In this document: positions 52,285 to 61,205 of the stretch, piece after piece | Layout of the letters: every line of letters starts with the position of its first letter | Position numbering within the stretch: position 1 is the first letter of the stretch | Source of the DNA: Marinobacter sp. HL-58 | GTDB taxonomy: Bacteria; Pseudomonadota; Gammaproteobacteria; Pseudomonadales; Oleiphilaceae | DNA length: 64,000 nucleotides | Direction of reading: 5' to 3' | NCBI RefSeq assembly: GCF_001314605.1 | Contig: NZ_LIHP01000004.1 | Span: 62,001-126,000 of the forward strand | The notes under the pieces: generated by a model | Database searches by the model: none | Seen by the model: the letters and a program-made list of their open reading frames with translations, nothing else | What the model was told of the DNA's origin: nothing | Position numbers and translations under genes: made by a program

Positions 52285-52770
52285 CTACCGCTCAATGGTT
52301 ATTTTGGGCAGCCGGGGCTTGCTGAGGGACATTTTCTGGGTAGGTGCAATCACCTTGGCCTCCCCGGAAACCACCTGTTCGTCATTCTGGTTCCGCACAT
52401 CGCAGGCGAGGGTAACGCGGTTTCTCCGCCCCTTGGCCAGTACTTTCAGGTTGACTGTGAGCGTGTCGTCGAGCTTTACCGGGCGTTTGAAGGCCAGGCT
52501 CTGCTCCAGGTAGATGGTGCCCGGGCCGGGCATCACCGTTGCCAGTGCCGCTGAAATCAAGGAACCGCTCCACATGCCGTGGGCAATACGTTCCCGGAAG
52601 GCGGAGTCGGCGGCGAATTCGGAATCAAGATGCACAGGGTTTACATCACCGGACACCGCTGCAAAAAGCACCAGTTCGTCTTCAGTCAGTGTCTTTACAT
52701 AGGTTGCAGAGTCGCCTTCCTGAAGTTCGTCGTAGGTAATGTTTTCAAGGGTATCGAAGGTATCGCTCAT
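52285..52770 (-). CDS. MaoC-like (R)-specific enoyl-CoA hydratase
   Basis: The product is 161 residues of the hot-dog fold. FAAVSGDVNPVHLD contains the catalytic Asp42 and His47 of (R)-hydratases. AHGMWSGSLISAAL and FKRPVKLDDTLTVNLKVLAK are typical later segments. Such PhaJ-like enzymes hydrate enoyl-CoA to (R)-3-hydroxyacyl-CoA, feeding polyester or other lipid pathways. It diverges from the acyl-CoA ligase gene across about 208 bases that contain two adjacent palindromes, so the two genes may share control. Confidence 0.87.
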   Translation of the reverse strand: MSDTFDTLENITYDELQEGDSATYVKTLTEDELVLFAAVSGDVNPVHLDSEFAADSAFRERIAHGMWSGSLISAALATVMPGPGTIYLEQSLAFKRPVKLDDTLTVNLKVLAKGRRNRVTLACDVRNQNDEQVVSGEAKVIAPTQKMSLSKPRLPKITIER

Positions 52771-52920
52771 ACGGGTTCCGCCGGAGATCCTGATGGGTGA
52801 GTGGTCAATTGGGTTATTGGTTATAAGAGCTACAGTTCTTGCTCGAAAACTACCTCATCGTTCACAAAACTGCTATTCTCTCCCGACTTTTCGAGGCTGA
52901 TACTTTTGTCTGGTTGATTT

Positions 52921-52940
52921 TTTGATCAAACCGATATCGG
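52921..52940. promoter_or_regulatory. Two abutting perfect palindromes, candidate operator
   Basis: TTTGATCAAA (52921-52930) and CCGATATCGG (52931-52940) are both perfect 10-bp inverted repeats and touch without a gap. They lie about 39 bases before the acyl-CoA ligase start and about 150 bases before the divergent hydratase start. This is where a repressor of fatty-acid genes could bind. They do not fit the PsrA consensus I know. No strong -10/-35 pair is evident beside them. Confidence 0.4.
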
Positions 52941-52978
52941 TAAACATTACAAGCACAAACGCCTAACAGGAGATGGTG

Positions 52979-54655
52979 ATGGATTTTGAGCAGTTCTATC
53001 AGGACAAATACCCACCCGGTGTACCCCGCACAGTGGACCTGGACAAGTACACCAGTATGGTGGACGTATTTGACCAGGCGGTAAAGAAGTTCGCTGACCG
53101 GCCTGCATTCAGCGCTGTTGGCGCTACGCTCACCTATCGCGACCTGGACACCCAGAGCCGTAATTTTGCTGCCTGGCTGCAGAACAAGACTGACCTCAAA
53201 CCTGGGGACCGCATCGCTGTCCAGATGCCCAACGTGTCACAGTACCCGGTTGTGGTTTTTGGTGCCATGCGTGCGGGCCTGATTGTGGTGAACACCAACC
53301 CGCTGTACACCACCCGCGAGATGGAGCACCAGTTCAATGATTCCGGTGCCAAGGCGCTGGTCGTGCTGGCCAACATGGCCGACAACGCTGAGAAAGTGCT
53401 TCCCCATACCGGCATCGAGCACGTCATCGTAACCGAAATCGCCGATATGCATTCCCCGCTGAAGCGCACGCTGATGAACGCGGCGGTCAAACACCTGAAG
53501 AAAATGGTGCCGGCCTATAATCTGCCCCAGGCCCATAAGTTGCCAGCGGTCCTCAGCGCCGGCAGCAAGGAGAAGTTCACGCCGGTTGAGTGCAAGAAGG
53601 ATGATATTGCGGTACTGCAGTACACCGGCGGTACCACGGGTGTGGCCAAGGGCGCCATGCTGACCCACGGTAACCTGGTGGCCAACCTGCTGCAGGTTCG
53701 CCCGATGATGGAAGACACGGTGGAGGAGGGCAAGGAAGTGGTCATTGCCCCGCTGCCGCTGTACCACATCTACTCGTTTACCCTGAACTGCGGCATCATG
53801 CTGGAAGCCGGCGCCCACAACGTTCTGATCCCCAACCCGAGGGATATCCCGGGCTTCGTCAAGGAACTCAAGAATCACAGGTTCACGGCTTTCCTTGGCC
53901 TGAACACTCTGTTTGTGGCGCTGTGCAACAACGAGGAGTTCCAGGACCTGGACTTCAGCGGCCTCAAGCTGACCTCGTCCGGTGGCATGGCGCTGACCAG
54001 CGATACCGCGAAGATGTGGCAGCGTGTTACCGGCTGTGAAATCTCCGAAGGTTACGGCATGACGGAAACCTCGCCGGTTGTTACCTTCAATCCGAACAGT
54101 GCCATTCAGCTTGGCACCATCGGCCTGCCGATTCCGGGTACGGAAGTGAAAACCATCGACGACGACGGCAAGGAAACGCCCATCGGTGAGCCGGGTGAAC
54201 TGTGCGTGAAGGGCCCGCAGGTGATGCGTGGCTACTGGCAGCGCCCTGAGGACACCCAGAAGTCCTTTACCGAGGACGGTTTCCTGCAGACCGGTGACAT
54301 TGCTCTGATCCAGGAAGATGGCTACATCCGTATTGTGGATCGCAAGAAGGACATGATCATCGTATCCGGCTTCAACGTATTCCCGAACGAGATTGAAGAT
54401 GTGGTCAGCGGTCACCCGAAAGTCGTCGAGTGTGCGGCGGTCGGTGTACCCGATGCCAAGAGCGGCGAGGCGGTGAAGGTCTACCTGGTGCCCACGGCAG
54501 AGGGTGTCACGGAAAACGAACTGAAAGAGTTCTGCCGTGAGCGCCTGACCGCCTACAAGGTGCCCAAGTCCTTCGAGTTCCGCGATGAGCTGCCGAAGAC
54601 GAACGTTGGCAAGATCCTGCGCCGCGAGCTCCGGGACGAAGCCAATAACAAGTAA
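52979..54655 (+). CDS. fadD: Long-chain fatty acid-CoA ligase
   Basis: The product is 558 residues from ATG 52979, six bases after AGGAG; an ATG two codons upstream is possible. The AMP-binding motif is YTGGTTGVAKGA (from Tyr215). GYGMTETSPVVTFN and VDRKKDMIIVSGFNVFPNEI are later family motifs, and PKTNVGKILRRELR holds the catalytic C-terminal Lys. It activates fatty acids to acyl-CoA at the inner membrane. Length and motifs match FadD. Marinobacter-like genomes carry several paralogues, so the exact orthologue is uncertain. hrpA follows 8 bases later. Confidence 0.88.
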   Translation: MDFEQFYQDKYPPGVPRTVDLDKYTSMVDVFDQAVKKFADRPAFSAVGATLTYRDLDTQSRNFAAWLQNKTDLKPGDRIAVQMPNVSQYPVVVFGAMRAGLIVVNTNPLYTTREMEHQFNDSGAKALVVLANMADNAEKVLPHTGIEHVIVTEIADMHSPLKRTLMNAAVKHLKKMVPAYNLPQAHKLPAVLSAGSKEKFTPVECKKDDIAVLQYTGGTTGVAKGAMLTHGNLVANLLQVRPMMEDTVEEGKEVVIAPLPLYHIYSFTLNCGIMLEAGAHNVLIPNPRDIPGFVKELKNHRFTAFLGLNTLFVALCNNEEFQDLDFSGLKLTSSGGMALTSDTAKMWQRVTGCEISEGYGMTETSPVVTFNPNSAIQLGTIGLPIPGTEVKTIDDDGKETPIGEPGELCVKGPQVMRGYWQRPEDTQKSFTEDGFLQTGDIALIQEDGYIRIVDRKKDMIIVSGFNVFPNEIEDVVSGHPKVVECAAVGVPDAKSGEAVKVYLVPTAEGVTENELKEFCRERLTAYKVPKSFEFRDELPKTNVGKILRRELRDEANNK

Positions 54656-54663
54656 AAGGCCCG

Positions 54664-57600
54664 ATGACACAAGCCCCACCAGAACAGCCAGCGAATACAC
54701 CATCAAACGGGGCGGCCGTGAAGGCCGTCCTGGAACAGTTGGACACCTGTAACCAGCAGGAAGCCGCCCGTATTCGCAAGCTGGTGGCCCGAAAAAAGGG
54801 CCGTTTGGGGCAGAAAGACCTGGAGAAAATGGCGCAGTGGCTTGACCGGGGCCAGGCAAAGGTCCGGGAACGCCAGGCCCTGCACAAGCCTGCGACTTTT
54901 CCATCGTCGCTGCCGGTATCCGAGCGGGTTGATGACATCCGTGAGGCGATTGAGCAGAACCAGGTGGTGATCATTGCCGGTGAGACCGGTTCCGGCAAGA
55001 CCACCCAGATTCCCAAGATCTGCATGAACAGCGGCCGCGGGATTCGGGGGCTGATCGGCCATACCCAGCCCCGGCGGATTGCTGCCCGCACGGTCGCAGG
55101 CCGCATTGCCGAAGAACTGGGGGAGCAGACCGGTGGCCAGGTGGGCTACCAGGTACGCTTTACCGATACCACATCTGAGCAATCCCGCCTGAAAGTGATG
55201 ACGGATGGCATTCTGCTGTCGGAAGTTCAGCACGACCGCTTCCTGGACCGCTACGACACCCTGATCATCGACGAGGCCCACGAGCGCAGTCTCAATATCG
55301 ACTTCCTGATGGGCTACCTGCGCCAGCTTCTGCCAAAGCGCCCGGATCTTAAGGTGATCATCACCTCCGCCACCATTGAGGTGGAAAGGTTCAGCCAGTT
55401 CTTCAACGATGCGCCGGTGCTTGAAGTCAGCGGCCGCACCTTTCCGGTGGATATCCGCTACCGCCCGCTGACCGGTGATGAAGACGACCGTGACCAGGGC
55501 TGGACCGACGGCGTGCTCCGGGCCATGGAAGAAATCGAGCAGCACGAACGGGCGGAGAAACAACCCCCGGGGGACGTTCTGGTGTTCCTGCCGGGGGAGC
55601 GGGAGATCCGTGCCCTGAGCAAGGTGTTACGCCACGCCGACCTGCGGCATACCGAGGTGCTGCCGCTGTATTCACGCCTGAGCAACCGGGAGCAGAACCG
55701 GATATTCCAGAGCCACCGGGGCCGGCGCATGGTGCTGTCCACCAACGTGGCAGAAACCTCCCTGACAGTGCCGGGTATACGCTACGTGATTGACACCGGT
55801 GTGGCCCGGATCAGCCGTTACAGTGTGCGTTCCAAGATCCAGCGCCTGCCCGTTGAGCCCATCTCCCAGGCCAGTGCCAACCAGCGGGCAGGGCGTTGTG
55901 GCCGGGTGGCACCGGGCATCTGTTTCCGGCTATACGACGAAACCGACTTTATTAACCGGCCCGAGTACACGGATCCGGAGATACTGCGCACCAACCTGGC
56001 GTCTGTCATCCTTCAGATGACCACCTCGGGGCTTGGAGATATCCGCCATTTTCCATTCCTGGAACCGCCGGATCGCCGCCTGATCAACGACGGCTACAAA
56101 CTGCTGGAAGAGCTGGGTGCGGTGGACGACAAACGCCGGGTGACCGGCCTGGGCCGCACCATGGCGCGGTTGCCGCTGGACCCCCGGCTTGCGCGCATGC
56201 TGGTAACCTCTTCGGAGCAGGGTAGCCTGGCGGAAACCCTGGTGATCATTGCCGGGCTCAGTATCCAGGACCCACGGGAACGCCCCCAGGACAAGCAGCA
56301 GGCGGCCGACCAGGCCCACGCCCCGTTCAACGACAAGGAATCCGATTTCCTGACGTTGCTGAACATCTGGAACTTCTATGAAGAACAGCGCCAGGAGCTG
56401 TCCCAGAACCAGCTCAAGAAGGTGTGCCAGAAAAGCTTCCTGTCCTGGATGCGTATGCGGGAATGGCGGGATATCCATCGCCAGCTGACGCTGATCTGCC
56501 GTGAACAGAAACTGAAGCTCAATAAGGAAGCGGCCAGTTACGAATCTCTTCACAAGGCCATACTGGCGGGCCTGCTCGGGCAGGTGGCTGTCAAGCTGGA
56601 AAAGAGGGAATACCTGGCCACCCGCAATCGCAAGGTGATGATCTTCCCCGGTTCCAAAGTGTCCAAAACAGGACCCAAGTGGATCGTGGCTGCCGAGATT
56701 GTTGAGACCAGCCGGGTATTTGCACGAGTAGTGGCAAAGATCGAACCGGAGTGGATCGAGCCCCTGGCCGGGCATGTGGTGAAGCATCATTATTTCGAGC
56801 CGCACTGGGAACAGAAGCGCGCCCAGGTGATGGGCTACGAGAAAGTCAGTCTGTACGGCCTGGACATCATTGCCAAACGCCGGATTCCCTACAGCAAGGT
56901 GGATCCTGCGGAATGCCGGAACCTGTTTATCCGCCGTGCGCTGGTGGAGGGGGATTATCAGTCCAGAGCGCCGTTTATTGCCCGCAACCGCGAGTTGCTG
57001 GATACCGTCGAGAACCTGGAGCGCAAGACCCGGCGCCGGGATCTGCTGGTGGAAGACGAAGTGCTGGTGGAATTCTATGACCAGCGACTGCCGGATGACA
57101 TTGTCAGCGGGCGCCATTTCGAAAGCTGGTGGAAGCAGCTCGGCGCCGATGAACTGCGCAACATGGAACTGACCGAGTCGGATATTCTCCAGCGGCCGGT
57201 GGATGAGCAGGCGGGTGCCCTGTATCCGGATTACCTGGAATGGGAGGGTGTGCGTTACCCCCTGAGTTATGAGTTTGAGCCCACCAGCGAGCGGGACGGT
57301 GTCACCCTGCAGGCACCGGTGATGGCGCTGAAACAGCTGCCGGCCCGGCGGCTGGAATGGCTGGTGCCGGGATTGTTACGGGAAAAATGCATTGCCCTGG
57401 TCAAGGGGCTGCCCAAGGCGCTGCGGCGGAACTTTGTGCCGGTGCCGGACTTTGTGGATGCGGCCCTGGAAAACATGCAGCCTTCCAATGAGCCCCTGGC
57501 CCTGCAACTGGGTGAGCAGTTGCGCAGAATGACCGGGGTACGGATCGACCCGGACGCCTGGCCCCAGGAGGATCTGCCAAAGCACCTGCGCATGAACCTG

Positions 57601-58590
57601 CGAGTGGTGGATGATGCCGGCAAACCCATCGCCGAGGGCCGGGAGACGGAGAAACTCCAGAGCGAACTGGAAGACCGCGCGGAAGCGGCGCTGTCGTCCG
57701 CTACCCGCAAGGAGCCGGGCGACAAGCCTGCCAGTACCTCCCGAAGCTGGGATTTCGGAGAGCTTCCCGAAGCGGTCCGTACCGAGAAGAGTGGTATGGA
57801 GGTGACCGTATATCCGGCACTGGAAGACCTGGGTGAATCTGTGCGCCAGACCCGTTTCCTGGACCGCCTGACCGCGGACGATTCCACTCGCAGGGCGGTA
57901 GCACGGCTTATTCTGATCCGGTTGGGTAATGCGCTGGATGATATTGAGCGCAGGCTGCCCCATTTCAAGGCGTCTGCGTTGATGTTTGCTCCGGTGGGCA
58001 AGGCCCGTGTATTGCTGGACGACCTGTTGCTGGCAACCGCCATGCAGCATTTTGTACCCGGTGAGGTGCCGAGAAACGAGCGCGCCTTCGAGCAGGTTTT
58101 CGAGGCAGGCAGGGCGGATTTCTTTCCGGCCCTGGAAGAAGCCGATGAGCGTCTGCACCAGGCCATGACCGGCTATCATGGTGTGATGAAACAGCTGAAA
58201 GGCAAAATCAGCCTGGCGCTGGCCAACAGTATGGCTGACCTCAAGTTCCAGCTTCAGAACCTTGTTTATCCGGGCTTTCTCGTAGCGACGCCGCCGGAAT
58301 GGCTGGCCCATTTTGGCCGTTATTTCGAGGCGGCCAGCATCCGTTATGAGAAGATTCCCCGGGAACTGGGCCGGGAACGGGAGTTCCTGCACACCATGGA
58401 ACCCCTGTGGTCGCGCTATGCCAGCAAGCGGGATGAGCAGCAACGCCAGGGGGTGCGGGATCCGGAGCTGGTTCTGTACCGGTGGATGCTGGAGGAATTT
58501 CGTGTGTCCTTCTTTGCGCAGCAACTGGGTACCGCCTTACCGGTCTCGGTTAAGCGCCTGGACCGGCAGTGGGAGAAAACGAAGATCTAG
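54664..58590 (+). CDS. hrpA: ATP-dependent RNA helicase HrpA
   Basis: The product is 1308 residues, the normal length. Motif I is GETGSGKTTQIPKI (from Gly106), motif II is DEAH at 203-206, and motif III is TSATIEVERFSQFF. Motifs V and VI are STNVAETSLTVPG and QRAGRCGRVAPG. The long C-terminus (winged helix, OB fold, DUF3418) is the HrpA-specific part. HrpA is a DEAH-box helicase that acts on mRNA and stalled ribosomes. It closely follows fadD but is probably not functionally linked to it. Confidence 0.95.
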   Translation: MTQAPPEQPANTPSNGAAVKAVLEQLDTCNQQEAARIRKLVARKKGRLGQKDLEKMAQWLDRGQAKVRERQALHKPATFPSSLPVSERVDDIREAIEQNQVVIIAGETGSGKTTQIPKICMNSGRGIRGLIGHTQPRRIAARTVAGRIAEELGEQTGGQVGYQVRFTDTTSEQSRLKVMTDGILLSEVQHDRFLDRYDTLIIDEAHERSLNIDFLMGYLRQLLPKRPDLKVIITSATIEVERFSQFFNDAPVLEVSGRTFPVDIRYRPLTGDEDDRDQGWTDGVLRAMEEIEQHERAEKQPPGDVLVFLPGEREIRALSKVLRHADLRHTEVLPLYSRLSNREQNRIFQSHRGRRMVLSTNVAETSLTVPGIRYVIDTGVARISRYSVRSKIQRLPVEPISQASANQRAGRCGRVAPGICFRLYDETDFINRPEYTDPEILRTNLASVILQMTTSGLGDIRHFPFLEPPDRRLINDGYKLLEELGAVDDKRRVTGLGRTMARLPLDPRLARMLVTSSEQGSLAETLVIIAGLSIQDPRERPQDKQQAADQAHAPFNDKESDFLTLLNIWNFYEEQRQELSQNQLKKVCQKSFLSWMRMREWRDIHRQLTLICREQKLKLNKEAASYESLHKAILAGLLGQVAVKLEKREYLATRNRKVMIFPGSKVSKTGPKWIVAAEIVETSRVFARVVAKIEPEWIEPLAGHVVKHHYFEPHWEQKRAQVMGYEKVSLYGLDIIAKRRIPYSKVDPAECRNLFIRRALVEGDYQSRAPFIARNRELLDTVENLERKTRRRDLLVEDEVLVEFYDQRLPDDIVSGRHFESWWKQLGADELRNMELTESDILQRPVDEQAGALYPDYLEWEGVRYPLSYEFEPTSERDGVTLQAPVMALKQLPARRLEWLVPGLLREKCIALVKGLPKALRRNFVPVPDFVDAALENMQPSNEPLALQLGEQLRRMTGVRIDPDAWPQEDLPKHLRMNLRVVDDAGKPIAEGRETEKLQSELEDRAEAALSSATRKEPGDKPASTSRSWDFGELPEAVRTEKSGMEVTVYPALEDLGESVRQTRFLDRLTADDSTRRAVARLILIRLGNALDDIERRLPHFKASALMFAPVGKARVLLDDLLLATAMQHFVPGEVPRNERAFEQVFEAGRADFFPALEEADERLHQAMTGYHGVMKQLKGKISLALANSMADLKFQLQNLVYPGFLVATPPEWLAHFGRYFEAASIRYEKIPRELGREREFLHTMEPLWSRYASKRDEQQRQGVRDPELVLYRWMLEEFRVSFFAQQLGTALPVSVKRLDRQWEKTKI

Positions 58591-58728
58591 GACGATTGTT
58601 CCCGCGGGCAAAACTTTGAGACTGTGTTAGTATTTGGCCAATATTGGTGCATTCATATCTCTGTCGGATTACGCCTGAGGCTCATTGTGCCCTTCATGGG
58701 TAAATCCGACCTACTACGTGGGGTGAGC

Positions 58729-59850
58729 GTGATTAAAGCCGTTATCAGCGGGACCGGGTTGTACACACCGCCAGCAACCATCAGCAACGACGAACTGGTG
58801 GAGGCATTCAATGCCTTCGTGGAGCTCCACAATGCCCGTCATGCCGACGAGATCGCAAACGGGGAGATGGAGCCCCTGCAGCCGTCCTCAACAGCCTTTA
58901 TCGAGAAGGCCTCCGGGATCAAACGCCGGCATGTGATCGACAAGGAAGGCATTCTTGATCCGGAACGCATGTGCCCGAACATTCCCGACCGCAGTAATGA
59001 CCAGCCATCGGTACAGTGCGAAATGTCGGTTGCGGCCTGTAATGAAGCGCTGGAACAGGCCGGCAAGTCGGCAGCGGACGTGGATGCGGTTATTGTGGCC
59101 TGTTCCAACCTGCAGCGCCCGTACCCGGCCATTTCCGTTGAAGTCCAGGATGCCCTGGGCGTTGCCGGGTTTGCCTACGATATGAACGTGGCCTGCAGTT
59201 CCGCCACCTTCGGGCTGCAGGCGGCGGTCAACGCGGTCGAAAACGGCACCGCCCGGGCAGTACTGGTGGTCAGCCCGGAAATCTGTTCCGGGCACCTGAA
59301 TTTCCGCGACCGTGACAGCCACTTTATCTTCGGTGATGCCTGCACCGCGATTCTGGTTGAGCGGGATGCCGATGTAGCGGAAGGCCAGGGTTTTGAAATC
59401 CTAGGCACCAGCCTCAAAACCCAGTATTCCAATAACATCCGTAATAACTTCGGTTTTCTCAACCGGGGTGACGAGTCCGGCATCAACAAGCCGGACAAAC
59501 TGTTTGTCCAGCAGGGACGAAAGGTATTCAAGGAAGTGTCGCCGCTGGTGGCCGAAACCATACTGAAGCAGCTTGATAGCCTGTCGCTTTCTCCCGACGA
59601 CCTCAAGCGCATGTGGCTGCATCAGGCCAACCTGAACATGAATCAGCTGATTGCCCGTAAGGTGCTGGGGCGCGATGCCGACACCACCGAGGCACCGGTG
59701 ATTCTGGATGAGTACGCCAATACCAGTTCGGCCGGCTCCATCATTGCTTTCCATAAACACAAGGGTGACTTCACCTCCGGCGACCTGGGTGTGATCTGTT
59801 CGTTCGGTGCCGGCTATTCCATCGGCAGCGTTGTGGTTCGCCGCCGATAG
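58729..59850 (+). CDS. Beta-ketoacyl-ACP synthase III (PA3286-like)
   Basis: The product is 373 residues from the GTG at 58729, where family similarity begins (VIKAVISGTGLYTPPATIS). Upstream in-frame starts back to 58624 add unrelated residues; GTG at 58723 is an alternative. The catalytic triad is Cys156 (NVACSSATFG), His298 (HQANLNMN) and Asn331 (YANTSSAGS). It is longer than FabH and resembles the Pseudomonas PA3286 type, which condenses medium-chain acyl-CoA with malonyl-ACP to feed fatty acid synthesis. This fits the lipid genes around it. The 138 bases after hrpA show no other gene. Confidence 0.88.
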   Translation: MIKAVISGTGLYTPPATISNDELVEAFNAFVELHNARHADEIANGEMEPLQPSSTAFIEKASGIKRRHVIDKEGILDPERMCPNIPDRSNDQPSVQCEMSVAACNEALEQAGKSAADVDAVIVACSNLQRPYPAISVEVQDALGVAGFAYDMNVACSSATFGLQAAVNAVENGTARAVLVVSPEICSGHLNFRDRDSHFIFGDACTAILVERDADVAEGQGFEILGTSLKTQYSNNIRNNFGFLNRGDESGINKPDKLFVQQGRKVFKEVSPLVAETILKQLDSLSLSPDDLKRMWLHQANLNMNQLIARKVLGRDADTTEAPVILDEYANTSSAGSIIAFHKHKGDFTSGDLGVICSFGAGYSIGSVVVRRR

Positions 59851-59874
59851 AACGTTGGGTTGAGGGCGTGGCCG

Positions 59875-60282
59875 TCAGTTTGCGGCCAGCGCCCTGAGTT
59901 TGTCCGGCAACGCCATGGAGCTGCGTTTGGTACGGTCAAACCAGACAATCTTTGCGTAACCTTCCGCGTAAAGTTCGCCGGTGTTGGCATCGGTCAGGGT
60001 ATGATAGGTGTCGAGACTGGTGTTACCTGCCTTGTCAGCGTATGTTTTCACCTCAACCGTAGCCGGGTGGGAAAGTTCCTTCAGAAAGGTGGCGCTGGTC
60101 TTTATAATGACAGGCCCGTCGGGGTCGTTTTCTGCGCCAAGCTCGAGGGAAGCCAGCCAGACGATCCGGGCCTCTTCGAAAAAGCGGAAGTAGACTGTAT
60201 TGTTGGCGTGACCGTATGCATCCATGTCACCCCAGCGCAAAGGCATGGTAATGGTACTGACCAGATTCCCGGGTACAGGCAT
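59875..60282 (-). CDS. 4HBT-family acyl-CoA thioesterase
   Basis: The product is 135 residues from MPVPGNLVSTITM, with AGGAGGAGC just upstream on the minus strand. The open frame extends another 48 codons but those residues look like untranslated leader. LRWGDMDAYGHANNTVYFRF holds the 4HBT signature with catalytic Asp21, then EEARIVWLASLEL. It hydrolyses acyl-CoA thioesters in the cytoplasm. It converges with the KAS III gene (24-base gap) and its 5' side faces the mlaA gene. Confidence 0.87.
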   Translation of the reverse strand: MPVPGNLVSTITMPLRWGDMDAYGHANNTVYFRFFEEARIVWLASLELGAENDPDGPVIIKTSATFLKELSHPATVEVKTYADKAGNTSLDTYHTLTDANTGELYAEGYAKIVWFDRTKRSSMALPDKLRALAAN

Positions 60283-60374
60283 CGGGCTCCTCCTGAAAAG
60301 GGGGTTAATAATAAGAAAAAGCAAAGCGCCGGTATTTTCGACGAACTGAAACAGGTTTAACAACCTCAGGCTTG

Positions 60375-61169
60375 ATGATGAGAGACATTTTTTTCCGGCA
60401 CCGGGTATTTGGCGCCCTGTTTGCACTATTTCTGTTTGCCGGCGGTGCAGCCGCGCAGACCGTTCAGCCCGCGGATCCGGAGACGGCCGGGCAGAAACTT
60501 GATGAGCCCGCCAGTGAGGTTGATCCCTACGAGGACTGGAACCGCAAGGTTTACCGCTTTAATGAAACCATTGATAACTGGTTTCTGAGGCCGGTTGCCA
60601 AAGGTTATCGCGCCGTTATGCCGGGATTCGCGGACCGCGGCGTTACCAACTTTTTCAACAACCTCACCGAGATCCGCAACTTCGCCAACAGTGTCTTCCA
60701 GCTGAAGGGCGAATCGGCCGTGGTTGCAGCCGGGCGTTTTACCTATAACACGGTATTTGGCCTGGGTGGATTTATTGATGTAGCAACCATGTTCGAACTG
60801 CCTGAAAGGCCCGAGGATTTCGGCCAGACACTTGGCTACTGGGGCGTTGAATCCGGGCCTTATCTGATGCTGCCGTTCCTGGGGCCGTCGAATCCCCGGG
60901 ACTTCAGTGGTTTTGCATCCGACATGTTATTACTGCCCTCTGCCTGGGATCTGGCAGAGAGCCCGGACCAGTATTACGCCAGGGCTCTGCAGGTGGTGGA
61001 CAAGCGGGCGGATCTGATCCCCGCGGAAGCATTCATGTCCGGTGACGGCTACACCTTTGTGCGCAACGCCTATCTTCAGCGCCGTGCCTATCTGATCAAT
61101 GATGGCCGCACCGTGGACGATCCCTTCGCCAGCGAAGACGATGAAGACCTGATGCTCGAGGATTTCTGA
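60375..61169 (+). CDS. mlaA: MlaA (VacJ) outer-membrane lipid-asymmetry protein
   Basis: The product is 264 residues, starting at one of two consecutive ATGs. DPYEDWNRKVYRFNETIDNW is the hallmark MlaA motif, and VTNFFNNLTEIRNFANSVFQ, FGQTLGYWGVESGPYLMLPF and FLGPSNPRD follow. MlaA removes phospholipids from the outer leaflet and passes them to MlaC. The signal peptide ends in GGAAAQ without a cysteine lipobox, so the protein appears to be processed by signal peptidase I rather than lipidated as in E. coli. The patatin-like gene follows after 36 bases. Confidence 0.92.
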   Translation: MMRDIFFRHRVFGALFALFLFAGGAAAQTVQPADPETAGQKLDEPASEVDPYEDWNRKVYRFNETIDNWFLRPVAKGYRAVMPGFADRGVTNFFNNLTEIRNFANSVFQLKGESAVVAAGRFTYNTVFGLGGFIDVATMFELPERPEDFGQTLGYWGVESGPYLMLPFLGPSNPRDFSGFASDMLLLPSAWDLAESPDQYYARALQVVDKRADLIPAEAFMSGDGYTFVRNAYLQRRAYLINDGRTVDDPFASEDDEDLMLEDF

Positions 61170-61205
61170 CCGAAGGCTCAGGCTTGAACAAGGGAGGTTG
61201 ACCTG

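Noticed and set aside
53237..54904. Open frame of 555 codons on the minus strand across fadD and the start of hrpA
   Set aside because: It spans two well-supported genes in antisense and has no recognisable domain.
55930..57117. Open frame of 395 codons opposite hrpA
   Set aside because: It is antisense to the helicase, in a GC-rich stretch with few stop codons.
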